Made by a program: the position numbers and the translations under genes
The notes under the pieces: model-generated
What the model was told of the DNA's origin: nothing
What the model saw: only the letters and a program-made list of their open reading frames with translations
Database searches by the model: none
Assembly (NCBI GenBank): GCA_017991315.1
Contig: JAGOQS010000003.1
Coordinates: forward strand, 391,331 to 455,330
Direction of reading: 5' to 3'
Length of the DNA: 64,000 nucleotides
Source of the DNA: Ferrovibrio sp.
GTDB lineage: Bacteria; Pseudomonadota; Alphaproteobacteria; Ferrovibrionales; Ferrovibrionaceae
Part shown: piece by piece, positions 8,620 through 17,599 of the stretch
Position numbering within the stretch: position 1 is the first letter of the stretch
Layout: each line of letters begins with the position of its first letter

Positions 8620-10851
8620 ATGCGTAGCCGATTCAACCACGCACCCGCCCTGATTGCCCTGCTGGCCCTGGCCGGCATTGCGGCAACACCGGCGCGCGCC
8701 GCCGAGCCGGTGCCGGTCAGCACCACGGCGCCTAAACCGGCAGCCAAGCCCACCGCAGCGGTAAAGCCGGCGCCCAAGCCCGCTACCGCCAAGCCGGCGG
8801 CACCGGGCAAGACCAACAAGGAAGCCGCGAAGAAAACCGAACCCAAAAAGGACAGCGCCGCCAAGCCGGCCGCCAAAGCCGCCGCCGGTGCGGCTGTGGC
8901 CGGCGCCGCCCTGGCGCCTGCCATCCTGCTCAGCCAGGCCGACCAATCCTGGGGCCGCGAGGCGATGCGGGAAGCCAAGGCCGGCAAGTTCGACAAGGCG
9001 CGCGAGGCGGCGGCCAAGGCGAAAGACCCGCTGGTCGGTCGCCTGGTGCATTGGCTGTGGCTGCAGACGCCGAATTCCGGCGCCCCCTTCGAGGCCATCG
9101 CCGAGTTCATCGAGAAGTCGCCCGACTGGCCGGCGCGCGAAGCCCTGCTGCGCCGGGCCGACGAAAGCATCAACGAAGCCGTGGGCGATACGCGGATCAT
9201 CCAATGGTACACCCAGCGGCCGCCGGAAAGCGGACTGGGCTGGCTGCGCTATGCCGAGGCCCTGGACCGCCAGAGCCGCAGCGCCGAAGCCCTGGTGGCG
9301 GTGCGCAAGGCCTGGACCGACGGCAACCTGTCACTGCGCGACGAGAACGACGTGTGGCGCGAATTCGGCAACCGGCTGACCCCGGCGGAAAATGCCGCCC
9401 GCCTCGACCGCCTGCTGTGGGATGCGCAATACGATGCCGCCCGCCGCATGCTGCCGCGTGTTGATGGCGAGGCAAAGATTCTCGGCGAAGCACGCCTGGC
9501 CCTGGCTTTGCGTACACCCGCCGCCGACAAGATCGCCGCCATGCTGCCACAGAAGCTGCGCGAGGATGGCGGCCTGGCCTATGAGCAGATGCGCTGGAAC
9601 CGCCGCGAGGGCAAGGACGATATCGTCGAGAGCCTGCTCTACAACGCCCCCGATGAACTCGGCCGCGCCGAGAAATGGTGGGTGGAGCGGCATTTCCGCG
9701 CCCGCAAGGCGCTGATCGACGGCCGCATCTCGGAAGCCTACCGCCTTGCCTCCAACCATGGCCTTTCCGGCGGCGCGAGCTATGCCGAAGCGGAATGGCT
9801 GGCCGGCTGGATCGCGCTGCGCCTGCTGCAGGAACCGCAGATCGCGGTGAAGCATTTCGCCGCCTTGCAGAGCAATGTGCGCACGCCGGTAAGCCAGTCT
9901 CGCGCCGGCTACTGGCTTGGCCGCACCTACACCATCACCGGCGACCAGGCCCAGGCGCGGCACTGGTATGCCCAGGCTTCCAAGCACGCCACCACCTTCT
10001 ACGGCCAACTTGCCACCTTCGCGCTGGATCCCAAGGCGCGGCTGCAATTGCCCGATGATCCCGAACCGAGTGCGGCAGCGATTGCGCAATTCGACAAGCG
10101 CGAAGTGGTGCGCGCCGCCAAGATCCTGGTCGAACTCGGCCAGGAGGACCGGCTGCGGCCCTTCATTCTCCGCCTCGCCCATACCGCCGACACGCTGGAA
10201 GAACACCAGCTTGCCGCCCGCCTGGCCCGCATGCTCAACCGCGTTGACCTCGCTGTCGCAGCCACCAAGCGCTCAGCGCGCTATGCCGGCCTGAGCCTGG
10301 TGCGCGAAGCCTTCCCGCTGGTCGAGCCGATGGCGCAGACCGCGACGCCGGAAACCGCCCTGGTGCTGGCTGTGGCGCGACAGGAAAGCGAGTTCAACCA
10401 GCATGCCGTGTCGCCGGTCGGCGCGCGCGGTCTGATGCAGCTCATGCCCGCCACCGCCAAGGGCGTGGCCAAGGAAGTGAAGCAGCCCTATTCCCCGGCC
10501 AAGCTGACCGACGACGCGCATTACAACGTGCGGCTCGGCAGCCATTATCTCGATGGCCTGCTGCGCAACTGGGACTACAACTACATCCTGGCGCTGGCGA
10601 GCTACAATGCCGGCGAGGCGCGGGCGCGGAAATGGATCAAGGACTGGGGCGACCCGCGCTATGAAAGCATCGATGCGGTCGACTGGATCGAACTGATCCC
10701 GTTCTCCGAGACGCGCAACTATGTGCAACGCGTGCTGGAAGGCGTGCAGGTCTATCGCGCCCTGCTGCGCGGCGCGGCGCCTACAGCCGACCGCCTGCAA
10801 GCCGATCTGCGCGGCCTGCCGCGCAAGGCCTGCGCCGCCGCGACCTGCTGA
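8620..10851 (+). CDS. slt: Soluble lytic murein transglycosylase, Slt70 type
   Basis: This periplasmic enzyme cleaves peptidoglycan glycan strands and forms 1,6-anhydro ends. The 743 residues comprise a signal peptide ending near ARAAEP (about 28), an Ala/Pro/Lys-rich stretch (about 30-100), a long helical superhelix (about 105-560) and a C-terminal SLT domain. The catalytic Glu589 lies in ARQESEFN, followed by GARGLMQLMPATA and the ASYNAGEAR block. The Lys-rich low-complexity linker after the signal peptide is longer than usual and may hold the protein to the anionic wall. It leads a tightly packed run with the HAD and ggt genes. Confidence 0.93.
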   Translation: MRSRFNHAPALIALLALAGIAATPARAAEPVPVSTTAPKPAAKPTAAVKPAPKPATAKPAAPGKTNKEAAKKTEPKKDSAAKPAAKAAAGAAVAGAALAPAILLSQADQSWGREAMREAKAGKFDKAREAAAKAKDPLVGRLVHWLWLQTPNSGAPFEAIAEFIEKSPDWPAREALLRRADESINEAVGDTRIIQWYTQRPPESGLGWLRYAEALDRQSRSAEALVAVRKAWTDGNLSLRDENDVWREFGNRLTPAENAARLDRLLWDAQYDAARRMLPRVDGEAKILGEARLALALRTPAADKIAAMLPQKLREDGGLAYEQMRWNRREGKDDIVESLLYNAPDELGRAEKWWVERHFRARKALIDGRISEAYRLASNHGLSGGASYAEAEWLAGWIALRLLQEPQIAVKHFAALQSNVRTPVSQSRAGYWLGRTYTITGDQAQARHWYAQASKHATTFYGQLATFALDPKARLQLPDDPEPSAAAIAQFDKREVVRAAKILVELGQEDRLRPFILRLAHTADTLEEHQLAARLARMLNRVDLAVAATKRSARYAGLSLVREAFPLVEPMAQTATPETALVLAVARQESEFNQHAVSPVGARGLMQLMPATAKGVAKEVKQPYSPAKLTDDAHYNVRLGSHYLDGLLRNWDYNYILALASYNAGEARARKWIKDWGDPRYESIDAVDWIELIPFSETRNYVQRVLEGVQVYRALLRGAAPTADRLQADLRGLPRKACAAATC

Positions 10852-10855
10852 CGCC

Positions 10856-11542
10856 ATGACCGCAAATGATACCAGGGTCAGGGCGTGTATCTTCGACGCC
10901 TATGGCACACTGTTCGATGTCAACGCTGCCGCGCGGCAATTGAGCGCCGAGATCGGCCCCGGCTGGGCGCAGCTTGCCGAGACCTGGCGCGCCAAGCAGC
11001 TCAACTACACCTGGCTGCGCAGCCTGATGGGCCAGCATGCCGATTTCGAACAGGTGACCGGCGAAGCCCTGGATTTCGCCCTGGCTGCGCAAGGCATCCA
11101 CAATCCCGGCCTGCGCCAGCGCCTGATGCAGCTTTATGTGAAGCTGGAAGCATTCCCCGAAGCGCCCGGCCTGTTGCGCCGGCTGAAAGCCGCCGGGCTG
11201 ACCACCGGCATTCTCTCGAATGGCTCGCCGTCCATGCTGGAAGCCGCCTGCACCAGCGCCGGCATCGACAGCTTGTTGGATCATGTCATCTCGATCGAGG
11301 AAGCCGGCATCTACAAACCGGACATGCGAGTGTACAAGCTCGTCACCGACCGGCTTGGGCTGAGCCCCGATGAAGTCGCGTTCCATTCTTCGAATGGCTG
11401 GGATGCCCATGGCGCGAAATGCTTCGGCTTTCGTGTGCTGTGGATCAACCGCGCCGGCCAGCCGAAAGAGGTCCTGCCGCATGCCCCCGACCATGAACTG
11501 AAAAGCCTGGACGATGTGCCAGCCATTCTGGGGATCGCCTGA
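10856..11542 (+). CDS. Haloacid dehalogenase type II (HAD superfamily)
   Basis: This cytoplasmic HAD enzyme of 228 residues matches L-2-haloacid dehalogenases: nucleophile Asp in FDAYGTLFDV, the ILSNGSP motif, KP in IYKPDMRVY and the type-II signature HSSNGWDAHGAK. Dehalogenation of short 2-haloacids is the family reaction; the physiological substrate here is unknown. The ATG starts five bases after the slt stop. Its TGA overlaps the ggt ATG, so translation of the two is probably coupled. Confidence 0.87.
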   Translation: MTANDTRVRACIFDAYGTLFDVNAAARQLSAEIGPGWAQLAETWRAKQLNYTWLRSLMGQHADFEQVTGEALDFALAAQGIHNPGLRQRLMQLYVKLEAFPEAPGLLRRLKAAGLTTGILSNGSPSMLEAACTSAGIDSLLDHVISIEEAGIYKPDMRVYKLVTDRLGLSPDEVAFHSSNGWDAHGAKCFGFRVLWINRAGQPKEVLPHAPDHELKSLDDVPAILGIA

Positions 11543-13251
11543 TGCGCTGGCTGGTGGCCCTGCTGCTGCTCTGCGCTGCCCCTGCCCTGGCGCAGCCGGC
11601 ACCGGAAGCCGCCACGGGCCGCGCTGAAAAAGCCGAAGCCACCGCGCAGCGTCAGATGGTGGCGGCGGCGCATCCACTGGCCGCCGAGGCCGGCCTTGCC
11701 ATGCTGCGCCAGGGCGGCAGCGCCATCGACGCGGCAGTCGCCGTGCAGATGATGCTCAACCTCGTCGAGCCGCAATCCTCAGGCATCGGCGGCGGCGCGC
11801 TGATCCTCTACTGGGATAACACCAACAAGCAACTGCATGCCTTCGATGGCCGCGAGACCGCGCCGGCAGCCGCGACGCCGCGCCGATTTCTGAAACCGGA
11901 TGGCACGCCGCTGCCGTTCCGCGAGGCGGTGTTCAGCGGGCTATCGACCGGCGTACCGGGTGCGGTTGCTGCCCTGGAACTGGCGCACAAGGCCCATGGC
12001 AAGCTGCCCTGGGCAACGCTGTTCCAGCCGGCCATCACCCGCGCCGAGGCCGGCTTCACGGTGACGCCGCGCCTCGCCGGCCTTTTGAAACTTGAACAAC
12101 GCTTGCGGCAAGATGCGGCAGCCGCCGCGCTCTACTATCCCGGCGGCGAACCTTTGCAGGTCGGCGCCAGCTTGCGCAATCCGGCGCTGGCCGAAAGCCT
12201 CAGGCGCGTTGCCACTGACGGCGCCCGCGCGTTGCAAAGCGGCCCGCTGGCCCAGGCGATGCTAACGGCACTGCAGGCCCGCGGCAGCGACATGACGGCA
12301 GCCGACCTTGCCGGCTACGAGGCCAAGCGGCGACCCGAACTCTGCGGCACATTCCGGCTCTACAAGATCTGCGGCTTCGGTCCGCCGAGTTCGGGCGGCA
12401 TCGCCGTACTGCAAATCCTCGGCATCCTGGAAGCCCTCGATCCCAGCCCGTCGACCCGGCTCGAGACCGCCGACCTGCACCGGTTGGCGGAAGCCAGCCG
12501 GCTCGCCTTCGCCGACCGCAACCTCTATGTGGCGGACAGCGACTTTCTGCCGGTGCCGGTGGCCGGGCTGATCGACAAGGCCTATCTCGCCGAACGCGCC
12601 AGGCTGGTGCGCCCCGATGCCAGCCTCGGCAGTGCCCAGCCCGGCGAGCCGCCCGGCCGGCGCGGCGCGTTGCCCGGCAATGCGCCGCATGATGGCCCGC
12701 CCGGCACCAGCCATGTCTCCATCGTCGATGCCTGGGGCAATGCGCTGAGCATGACCACCACTATCGAGGATGTCTTCGGCGCGCGCCTGATGGTCGGCGG
12801 CTTCCTGCTCAACAACCAGCTCACGGATTTCTCTTTTCTGCCGGAACAGGATGGCCGCGCCGTGGCGAACCGGGTCGAGGCCGGCAAGCGGCCGCGCAGT
12901 TCGATGTCGCCCACCCTGGTCTTTGCTCCCAATGGCAACTTGCTCGGCGTTGCCGGCTCGCCGGGCGGCAGCCAGATCATCGGCTATGTGGCGCAGACCC
13001 TGCTGCTGCTGCTCGACAAGGGCTATGGCCCGCAGGCCGCCGTGGCCTTGCCGCATATCGGCAGCCGCAACGGCCCGACCGAGATCGAAACCGGCGCCGA
13101 TCCCGCTTGGGCCGAGGCGCTGGGGCGCCTGGGCCACAAGACCCAGACCCTGGAAATGACCAGCGGCCTGCATGTAATCTGGCGCCGCGCCGGCGGGCTG
13201 CTTGCCGGCGGAGCCGATCCACGTCGTGAAGGCGTGGCGCTCGGCGACTGA
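11542..13251 (+). CDS. ggt: Gamma-glutamyltransferase
   Basis: This periplasmic N-terminal-nucleophile hydrolase transfers or hydrolyses gamma-glutamyl groups, as from glutathione. A signal peptide (MRWLVALLLLCAAPALAQ) precedes the large subunit. Autocleavage should occur before Thr389 in PGTSHVSIVDAWGNA, which becomes the catalytic residue of the small subunit. Further signatures are SGIGGG in the N-terminal half, GFGPPSSGG in the middle and the SSMSPT and GSPGGS blocks near the end. It has 569 residues, normal for the family. Its start codon shares a base with the preceding stop. Confidence 0.93.
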   Translation: MRWLVALLLLCAAPALAQPAPEAATGRAEKAEATAQRQMVAAAHPLAAEAGLAMLRQGGSAIDAAVAVQMMLNLVEPQSSGIGGGALILYWDNTNKQLHAFDGRETAPAAATPRRFLKPDGTPLPFREAVFSGLSTGVPGAVAALELAHKAHGKLPWATLFQPAITRAEAGFTVTPRLAGLLKLEQRLRQDAAAAALYYPGGEPLQVGASLRNPALAESLRRVATDGARALQSGPLAQAMLTALQARGSDMTAADLAGYEAKRRPELCGTFRLYKICGFGPPSSGGIAVLQILGILEALDPSPSTRLETADLHRLAEASRLAFADRNLYVADSDFLPVPVAGLIDKAYLAERARLVRPDASLGSAQPGEPPGRRGALPGNAPHDGPPGTSHVSIVDAWGNALSMTTTIEDVFGARLMVGGFLLNNQLTDFSFLPEQDGRAVANRVEAGKRPRSSMSPTLVFAPNGNLLGVAGSPGGSQIIGYVAQTLLLLLDKGYGPQAAVALPHIGSRNGPTEIETGADPAWAEALGRLGHKTQTLEMTSGLHVIWRRAGGLLAGGADPRREGVALGD

Positions 13252-13281
13252 TTACCGCCAGAAAGTCTCGAGGAAACCGCC

Positions 13282-14295
13282 ATGAACGCGCCCGTCACCC
13301 TGCCGCCCTTGCCCACTGTCGCGGATGTGGAGGCGGCGGCGAAACGCCTGCGCGGTATCGCGGCACCGACGCCGCTGGTGGAAAGCCCGCTGCTGAATGA
13401 AATCCTCGGCTGCCGCCTGTTCGTGAAGGCCGAGACTTTGCAGCTTACCGGCTCGTTCAAGTTCCGCGGCGCCTATAACCGCCTCTGCCAGCTTTCAGCC
13501 GACGAGCGCAAGCGGGGCGTAGTCGCCTTCTCGTCCGGCAACCATGCCCAGGGCGTCGCCTATGCCGCCAAGCTCTGCGGCCTGCCGGCGGTGATCGTGA
13601 TGCCGTCCGACGCGCCGCAGATCAAGGTGGCGAATACCCGCGCCTATGGCGCCGAGGTGGTGCTTTACGACCGCTGGAAGGAAAGCCGCGAAGGCATCGC
13701 CACCAAGTACATGCAGGATCGCGGCATGGTGCTGGTACCGCCCTTCGATGATCCGCATATCATCTGCGGCCAGGGCACCGTCGGCCTGGAAGTGGATGCC
13801 CAGCTTGCCGAGCGCGGCCTGGTGCCGGATATCATCACCGCCGGCTCGTCGGGCGGCGGCCTGATCTCCGGCATCGCGCTGGTGATGGAATCACGCCACC
13901 CGAAAACCGAGGTCTATGCCGGCGAGCCCAAGGATTTCGACGACATCACCCGCTCGCTCAGCGCGGGCAGCAAGCAGAAGGTCGCCGCCGACGCACCGCC
14001 GAGTTTCTGCGACGCACTGATGGCGCCGACGCCGGGCGACATCACCTTCGCCGTGATGCGCCGCGTGCTGAAGGGCGGTATCACAGCCAGCGACGTGGAA
14101 GTCGAAGTCGCGATGGCCACTGCCTTCCACTATCTCAAGCTGGTGATCGAGCCGGGCGGTGCTGCGGCCCTCGCCGCGCTGCTGCATCGCCGCGACATGA
14201 TAAAGGGCAAGACCGTGGTCGCCGTGGCCTCTGGCGGCAATGTCGATGCCGCGCTGTTCTCACAGATCCTGGCGCGCACGGCACCGATTTCCTGA
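13282..14295 (+). CDS. Threonine/serine dehydratase, PLP-dependent
   Basis: This 337-residue fold-type II PLP enzyme deaminates threonine or serine to a 2-oxoacid. Lys60 in TGSFKFRGAYN forms the internal aldimine. SSGNHAQGVA binds the substrate and SSGGGLISG binds the cofactor phosphate. There is no C-terminal ACT-like regulatory domain, which fits a catabolic or short-form dehydratase rather than feedback-regulated IlvA. Serine racemase and 3-hydroxyaspartate dehydratase are close relatives and cannot be excluded. It sits 30 bases after ggt on the same strand. Confidence 0.87.
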   Translation: MNAPVTLPPLPTVADVEAAAKRLRGIAAPTPLVESPLLNEILGCRLFVKAETLQLTGSFKFRGAYNRLCQLSADERKRGVVAFSSGNHAQGVAYAAKLCGLPAVIVMPSDAPQIKVANTRAYGAEVVLYDRWKESREGIATKYMQDRGMVLVPPFDDPHIICGQGTVGLEVDAQLAERGLVPDIITAGSSGGGLISGIALVMESRHPKTEVYAGEPKDFDDITRSLSAGSKQKVAADAPPSFCDALMAPTPGDITFAVMRRVLKGGITASDVEVEVAMATAFHYLKLVIEPGGAAALAALLHRRDMIKGKTVVAVASGGNVDAALFSQILARTAPIS

Positions 14296-14335
14296 ATCCG
14301 CAACCTGTCAGTCGAGAGACCCTAGGGAGAGACAA

Positions 14336-15538
14336 ATGACAGAAGCCTTCATCTGCGATGCTATTCGCACCCCCATCGGCCGCTACGGCGGCGCGCTCAG
14401 TTCGGTACGCGCCGACGATCTCGGCGCCATTCCGATCAAGGCGTTGATGCTGCGCAATCCCAGCGTCGACTGGAGCCAGGTCGACGACGTCACCTATGGC
14501 TGCGCCAACCAGGCCGGCGAAGACAACCGCAACGTGGCGCGCATGTCGCTGTTGCTGGCCGGCCTGCCCGACAGCATCCCCGGCGCCACCGTGAATCGCC
14601 TCTGCGGTTCCGGCATCGAGGCAACGTCCGCCGCTGCCCGCGCCATCCGCACCGGCGAGGCCGATCTCTGCATCGCCGGCGGCGTCGAGAGCATGAGCCG
14701 CGCGCCCTTCGTGATGGGCAAGGCGGAAAGCCCGTTCTCGCGCACGGCGGAAATCTACGACACCACCATCGGCTGGCGCTTCGTCAATAAACTGATGAAG
14801 CAGAAGTATGGTGTCGATTCCATGCCGGAGACGGCGGAGAACGTGGCCGAGCAGTTCCAGATCAACCGCGCCGACCAGGATGCCTTCGCGCTGCGCAGCC
14901 AGCAGCGCGCCATCAACGCGCAGCGGCTCGGCCTGTTCGAGGCCGAGATCACCCCGGTGACGATCCCGAGCCGCAAGGGCGACCCGACCGTGGTGGACCG
15001 CGACGAGCATCCGCGCGATACCACCATCGAGGCGCTGGCCAAGCTGCCGACCCCGTTCCGCCAGGGCGGCACGGTCACGGCGGGCAATGCGTCCGGCGTC
15101 AATGATGGCGCCTGCGCCATCCTGCTGGCCTCCGATCATGCCGCGCGCCGCCATGGCCTCACCCCGCGCGGCCGCATCATCGCCACCTCCACTGCCGGCG
15201 TGGCGCCGCGCATCATGGGCTACGGCCCGGTGCCGGCCACCGAGAAGGTGCTGGCCAAGGCGGGCTTGAGCATCCGCGACATGGACGTGGTGGAACTGAA
15301 CGAGGCTTTCGCGGCCCAGGCGCTGGCCGTGATGCGCGGCCTCGGCCTGCCCGACGATGCCACCTATGTGAACCCGAATGGCGGTGCCATCGCGCTCGGC
15401 CATCCGCTCGGCATGAGCGGCGCGCGGCTGATCACCACGGCGCTGAACCAGCTTGAACGCACCGGCGGCCGCTACGCGCTCTGCACCATGTGCATCGGCG
15501 TCGGCCAGGGCATCGCGATGATCATCGAACGGGTATGA
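14336..15538 (+). CDS. pcaF: Acetyl-CoA C-acyltransferase, 3-oxoadipyl-CoA thiolase type
   Basis: This thiolase cleaves a 3-oxoacyl-CoA with CoA. Its 400 residues carry the acylated Cys90 in [11 protein letters not shown], the [13 protein letters not shown] block, NEAFAAQ, His in [10 protein letters not shown] and the second Cys in [10 protein letters not shown]. The length and the [10 protein letters not shown] segment resemble PcaF/PaaJ thiolases of the beta-ketoadipate and phenylacetate routes. No other genes of those routes are nearby, so a general beta-oxidation role is possible. The ATG follows AGGGAGA and the stop overlaps the next start (ATGA). Confidence 0.85.
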   Translation: MTEAFICDAIRTPIGRYGGALSSVRADDLGAIPIKALMLRNPSVDWSQVDDVTYGCANQAGEDNRNVARMSLLLAGLPDSIPGATVNRLCGSGIEATSAAARAIRTGEADLCIAGGVESMSRAPFVMGKAESPFSRTAEIYDTTIGWRFVNKLMKQKYGVDSMPETAENVAEQFQINRADQDAFALRSQQRAINAQRLGLFEAEITPVTIPSRKGDPTVVDRDEHPRDTTIEALAKLPTPFRQGGTVTAGNASGVNDGACAILLASDHAARRHGLTPRGRIIATSTAGVAPRIMGYGPVPATEKVLAKAGLSIRDMDVVELNEAFAAQALAVMRGLGLPDDATYVNPNGGAIALGHPLGMSGARLITTALNQLERTGGRYALCTMCIGVGQGIAMIIERV

Positions 15539-15960
15539 GCATGAGCAAGACTGCCATCGGCGCATTGCACCATATCGGCCTCGCAATTCCCGACCTCGAC
15601 GCGGCAGTCTTGCAGTACAGCAAAATCCCAGGCGCCATGGTTGGCCCGGAATTCACCATTCCGGGCCTCGCCTACCGCCTGGCTTATGTCGAGATTGGCG
15701 GCGCCAAGCTGGAACTGGTGCAGCCCACCACCACGACCAGCACGGCGGCGCGCTACCTTGAGAGCCATCCGCAAGGCGGTGTCTATCACCTCGCCTATCT
15801 GGTGGAGGATGTCCGTGCCGCTGCCGCCAATCTGGTGGCGCAAGGCGCGGCCATCGTCGGCCCGTCAGAGCCGCGCATTGAGGGCGATGGCCACCACGTG
15901 CTGGTGGTGGATGCGCGCCAGACGCATGGCACCATGATTGAACTGCGCCAGGCGCCTTAG
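15535..15960 (+). CDS. mce: VOC-family protein, methylmalonyl-CoA epimerase type
   Basis: This 141-residue vicinal-oxygen-chelate protein resembles methylmalonyl-CoA epimerase, which interconverts (2R)- and (2S)-methylmalonyl-CoA. Likely metal ligands lie in LHHIGLAIPDLD, AKLELVQP, YHLAYLV and the C-terminal GTMIELRQ. The ATG at 15535 overlaps the thiolase stop; a second ATG at 15541 is equally possible. The placement after a thiolase suggests acyl-CoA metabolism. No methylmalonyl-CoA mutase or propionyl-CoA carboxylase gene is in the window, so the exact reaction is inferred from family resemblance. Confidence 0.8.
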   Translation: MSMSKTAIGALHHIGLAIPDLDAAVLQYSKIPGAMVGPEFTIPGLAYRLAYVEIGGAKLELVQPTTTTSTAARYLESHPQGGVYHLAYLVEDVRAAAANLVAQGAAIVGPSEPRIEGDGHHVLVVDARQTHGTMIELRQAP

Positions 15961-15962
15961 AA

Positions 15963-17471
15963 TCACCCCTTATGCACCGGCCCGAGCGGCTTCAGCTTGA
16001 TGCCTGAGCGCAGGCGCTTGTAGGGCAGTGTTTCGGCGCGTTCGATGAAGGCGCCGGGGCTTTCCACGATCAGGATGTCATGGGCGATATCGGTGAAGTC
16101 GCCGCGGAAATGCACGGTGCTTTTCAGGCCGAGGATCTGGCGCTGCACAGGTTCGATGCCGAGATGGCGGTACATCTCCTTGTCCGCCGCCTGCACGCGG
16201 GTGGATGACACCACGGTATCGACGCCATTGCAGCGCAAGAGCGCCATCGGCCCGAGATTCATCCGCGTGCCGCCATAGAACGGCCCGGTGCAGAGAAACC
16301 GGCCATCACCGGTCTTGGCCACGGTATAGCGCTGGCGATAGGGCTTGGAGCCGGCGAACAGCTTGCCACCGAGCGGGAATTCGATGCTGCTGCCCTCGCC
16401 GGCCTGATGCGCGGCCAGCGCCGCTTCCGGATCGAACATCAGGCAGAGTGCCGCATCCGGCACGCCGGCCTCCACCATGGCCTGCAGCAGCCCGGTGGTG
16501 TCGCAGGTGGCGCCGGCACCGGGATTGTCCTGCACATCGGCCAGCACGATCGGCTTTTTGGCGCCGCCGGTGATCAGCCGACGCGCTTCCTCGATGGCTT
16601 CATGCGGCTTCAGCAGCCGCGTGGCGAATTCATTCTCGCGCTCGGTGATATGGCGGGCCAGGGCATCGGCGGCCTTGTCGGCGGCTTCCTGGCTGTCGGC
16701 ATAGGCAAACACCGCCGGACCACATTCGCGGATATCCGCCGGGTGGAAACCGGGCGTGAAGCTCATCGACGAGACGCCGCCGAATTCCATTTCCTGGATG
16801 CGGTCATAGATGCTCTTGCACGGCTCGATGAAGGTGCATTGCGCGGTCAGCGGGATCAGGAAGGGCAGTCGGCGCATCGCCTTGGCTTGGCGCGGCCGCT
16901 CGCGGCTCAACAGCTTGGCGAGATGCTTGGCGACGCGGCCACCAGTAACGGCCATGTCGAGATGCGGATAGGTGCGGTAGGCGATCAGCACATCCGCCTC
17001 GCGCAGCATCACCTCGGTCATGTTGCAATGCAGGTCGAGGCTGACCACGACCGGCAGGTCCGGCCCGACGATGGCACGGATGCGGCGCAGCAACTCGCCC
17101 TCGCCATCCTCGAAATGCTCCGTCACCATGGCGCCATGCAGGTCGAGATAGACCGCGTCAATGCGACCGCGCAGGGCCGCGATGCCGTCGCAGATCAGCT
17201 TGGCGACATACTCGAAGGCCTCGACCGTGACATAGGACGACGGCTGTGCCGCCGCCCAGGCAATCGGCTCCAGCGCCATGCCAAGGCTGGTCGCAGCATT
17301 GATGAAGCCGCCAATCGGGATATTGGCCGGCGGGAAAACATCCAGGATATCCTTGCCCATGGTCAGGGCGGGCCAGCCCTCGCCGTCGATGAACTTTTTC
17401 AGTTCGGCCTTCTGCGGCGCGAAGGTGTTGGTCTCATGCTGGAAGCCGGCAATGGCTACGGTAAAGGGCAT
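15963..17471 (-). CDS. M81-family metallopeptidase, microcystinase C (MlrC) type
   Basis: This 502-residue protein belongs to the MlrC family, named for the enzyme that degrades linearised microcystin. Visible blocks are AIAGFQHETNTFAP at the start, YLDLHGAMVTE, VVSLDLHCNMT, IAYRTYPHLDM and DVQDNPGAGATCDTTGLL. The conserved Asp, His and Asn residues of these segments are the probable zinc ligands. Most relatives occur in bacteria with no link to microcystin, so the real substrate is unknown. It converges on the VOC gene with only two bases between the stop codons. Confidence 0.87.
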   Translation of the reverse strand: MPFTVAIAGFQHETNTFAPQKAELKKFIDGEGWPALTMGKDILDVFPPANIPIGGFINAATSLGMALEPIAWAAAQPSSYVTVEAFEYVAKLICDGIAALRGRIDAVYLDLHGAMVTEHFEDGEGELLRRIRAIVGPDLPVVVSLDLHCNMTEVMLREADVLIAYRTYPHLDMAVTGGRVAKHLAKLLSRERPRQAKAMRRLPFLIPLTAQCTFIEPCKSIYDRIQEMEFGGVSSMSFTPGFHPADIRECGPAVFAYADSQEAADKAADALARHITERENEFATRLLKPHEAIEEARRLITGGAKKPIVLADVQDNPGAGATCDTTGLLQAMVEAGVPDAALCLMFDPEAALAAHQAGEGSSIEFPLGGKLFAGSKPYRQRYTVAKTGDGRFLCTGPFYGGTRMNLGPMALLRCNGVDTVVSSTRVQAADKEMYRHLGIEPVQRQILGLKSTVHFRGDFTDIAHDILIVESPGAFIERAETLPYKRLRSGIKLKPLGPVHKG

Positions 17472-17540
17472 GCGGGGCGCGTCCTGTTATCGGATCATTG
17501 GCAGACGAATGATTATGCAGGCCACACCCTCCGAGGCAAC

Positions 17541-17569
17541 AAAAAAGGGCGCCTTGAATAGGCGCCCTT
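17541..17569 (-). terminator. Rho-independent terminator of ilvD
   Basis: A perfect 9-bp stem (17545-17553 with 17561-17569) has a seven-base loop, and the minus strand then reads TTTTTTGTTG. It lies 31 bases past the ilvD stop and isolates ilvD from the MlrC gene transcribed in the same direction. Confidence 0.85.
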
Positions 17570-17599
17570 CCCTGCCGTCATAGCAGCAATGCCGAAAAC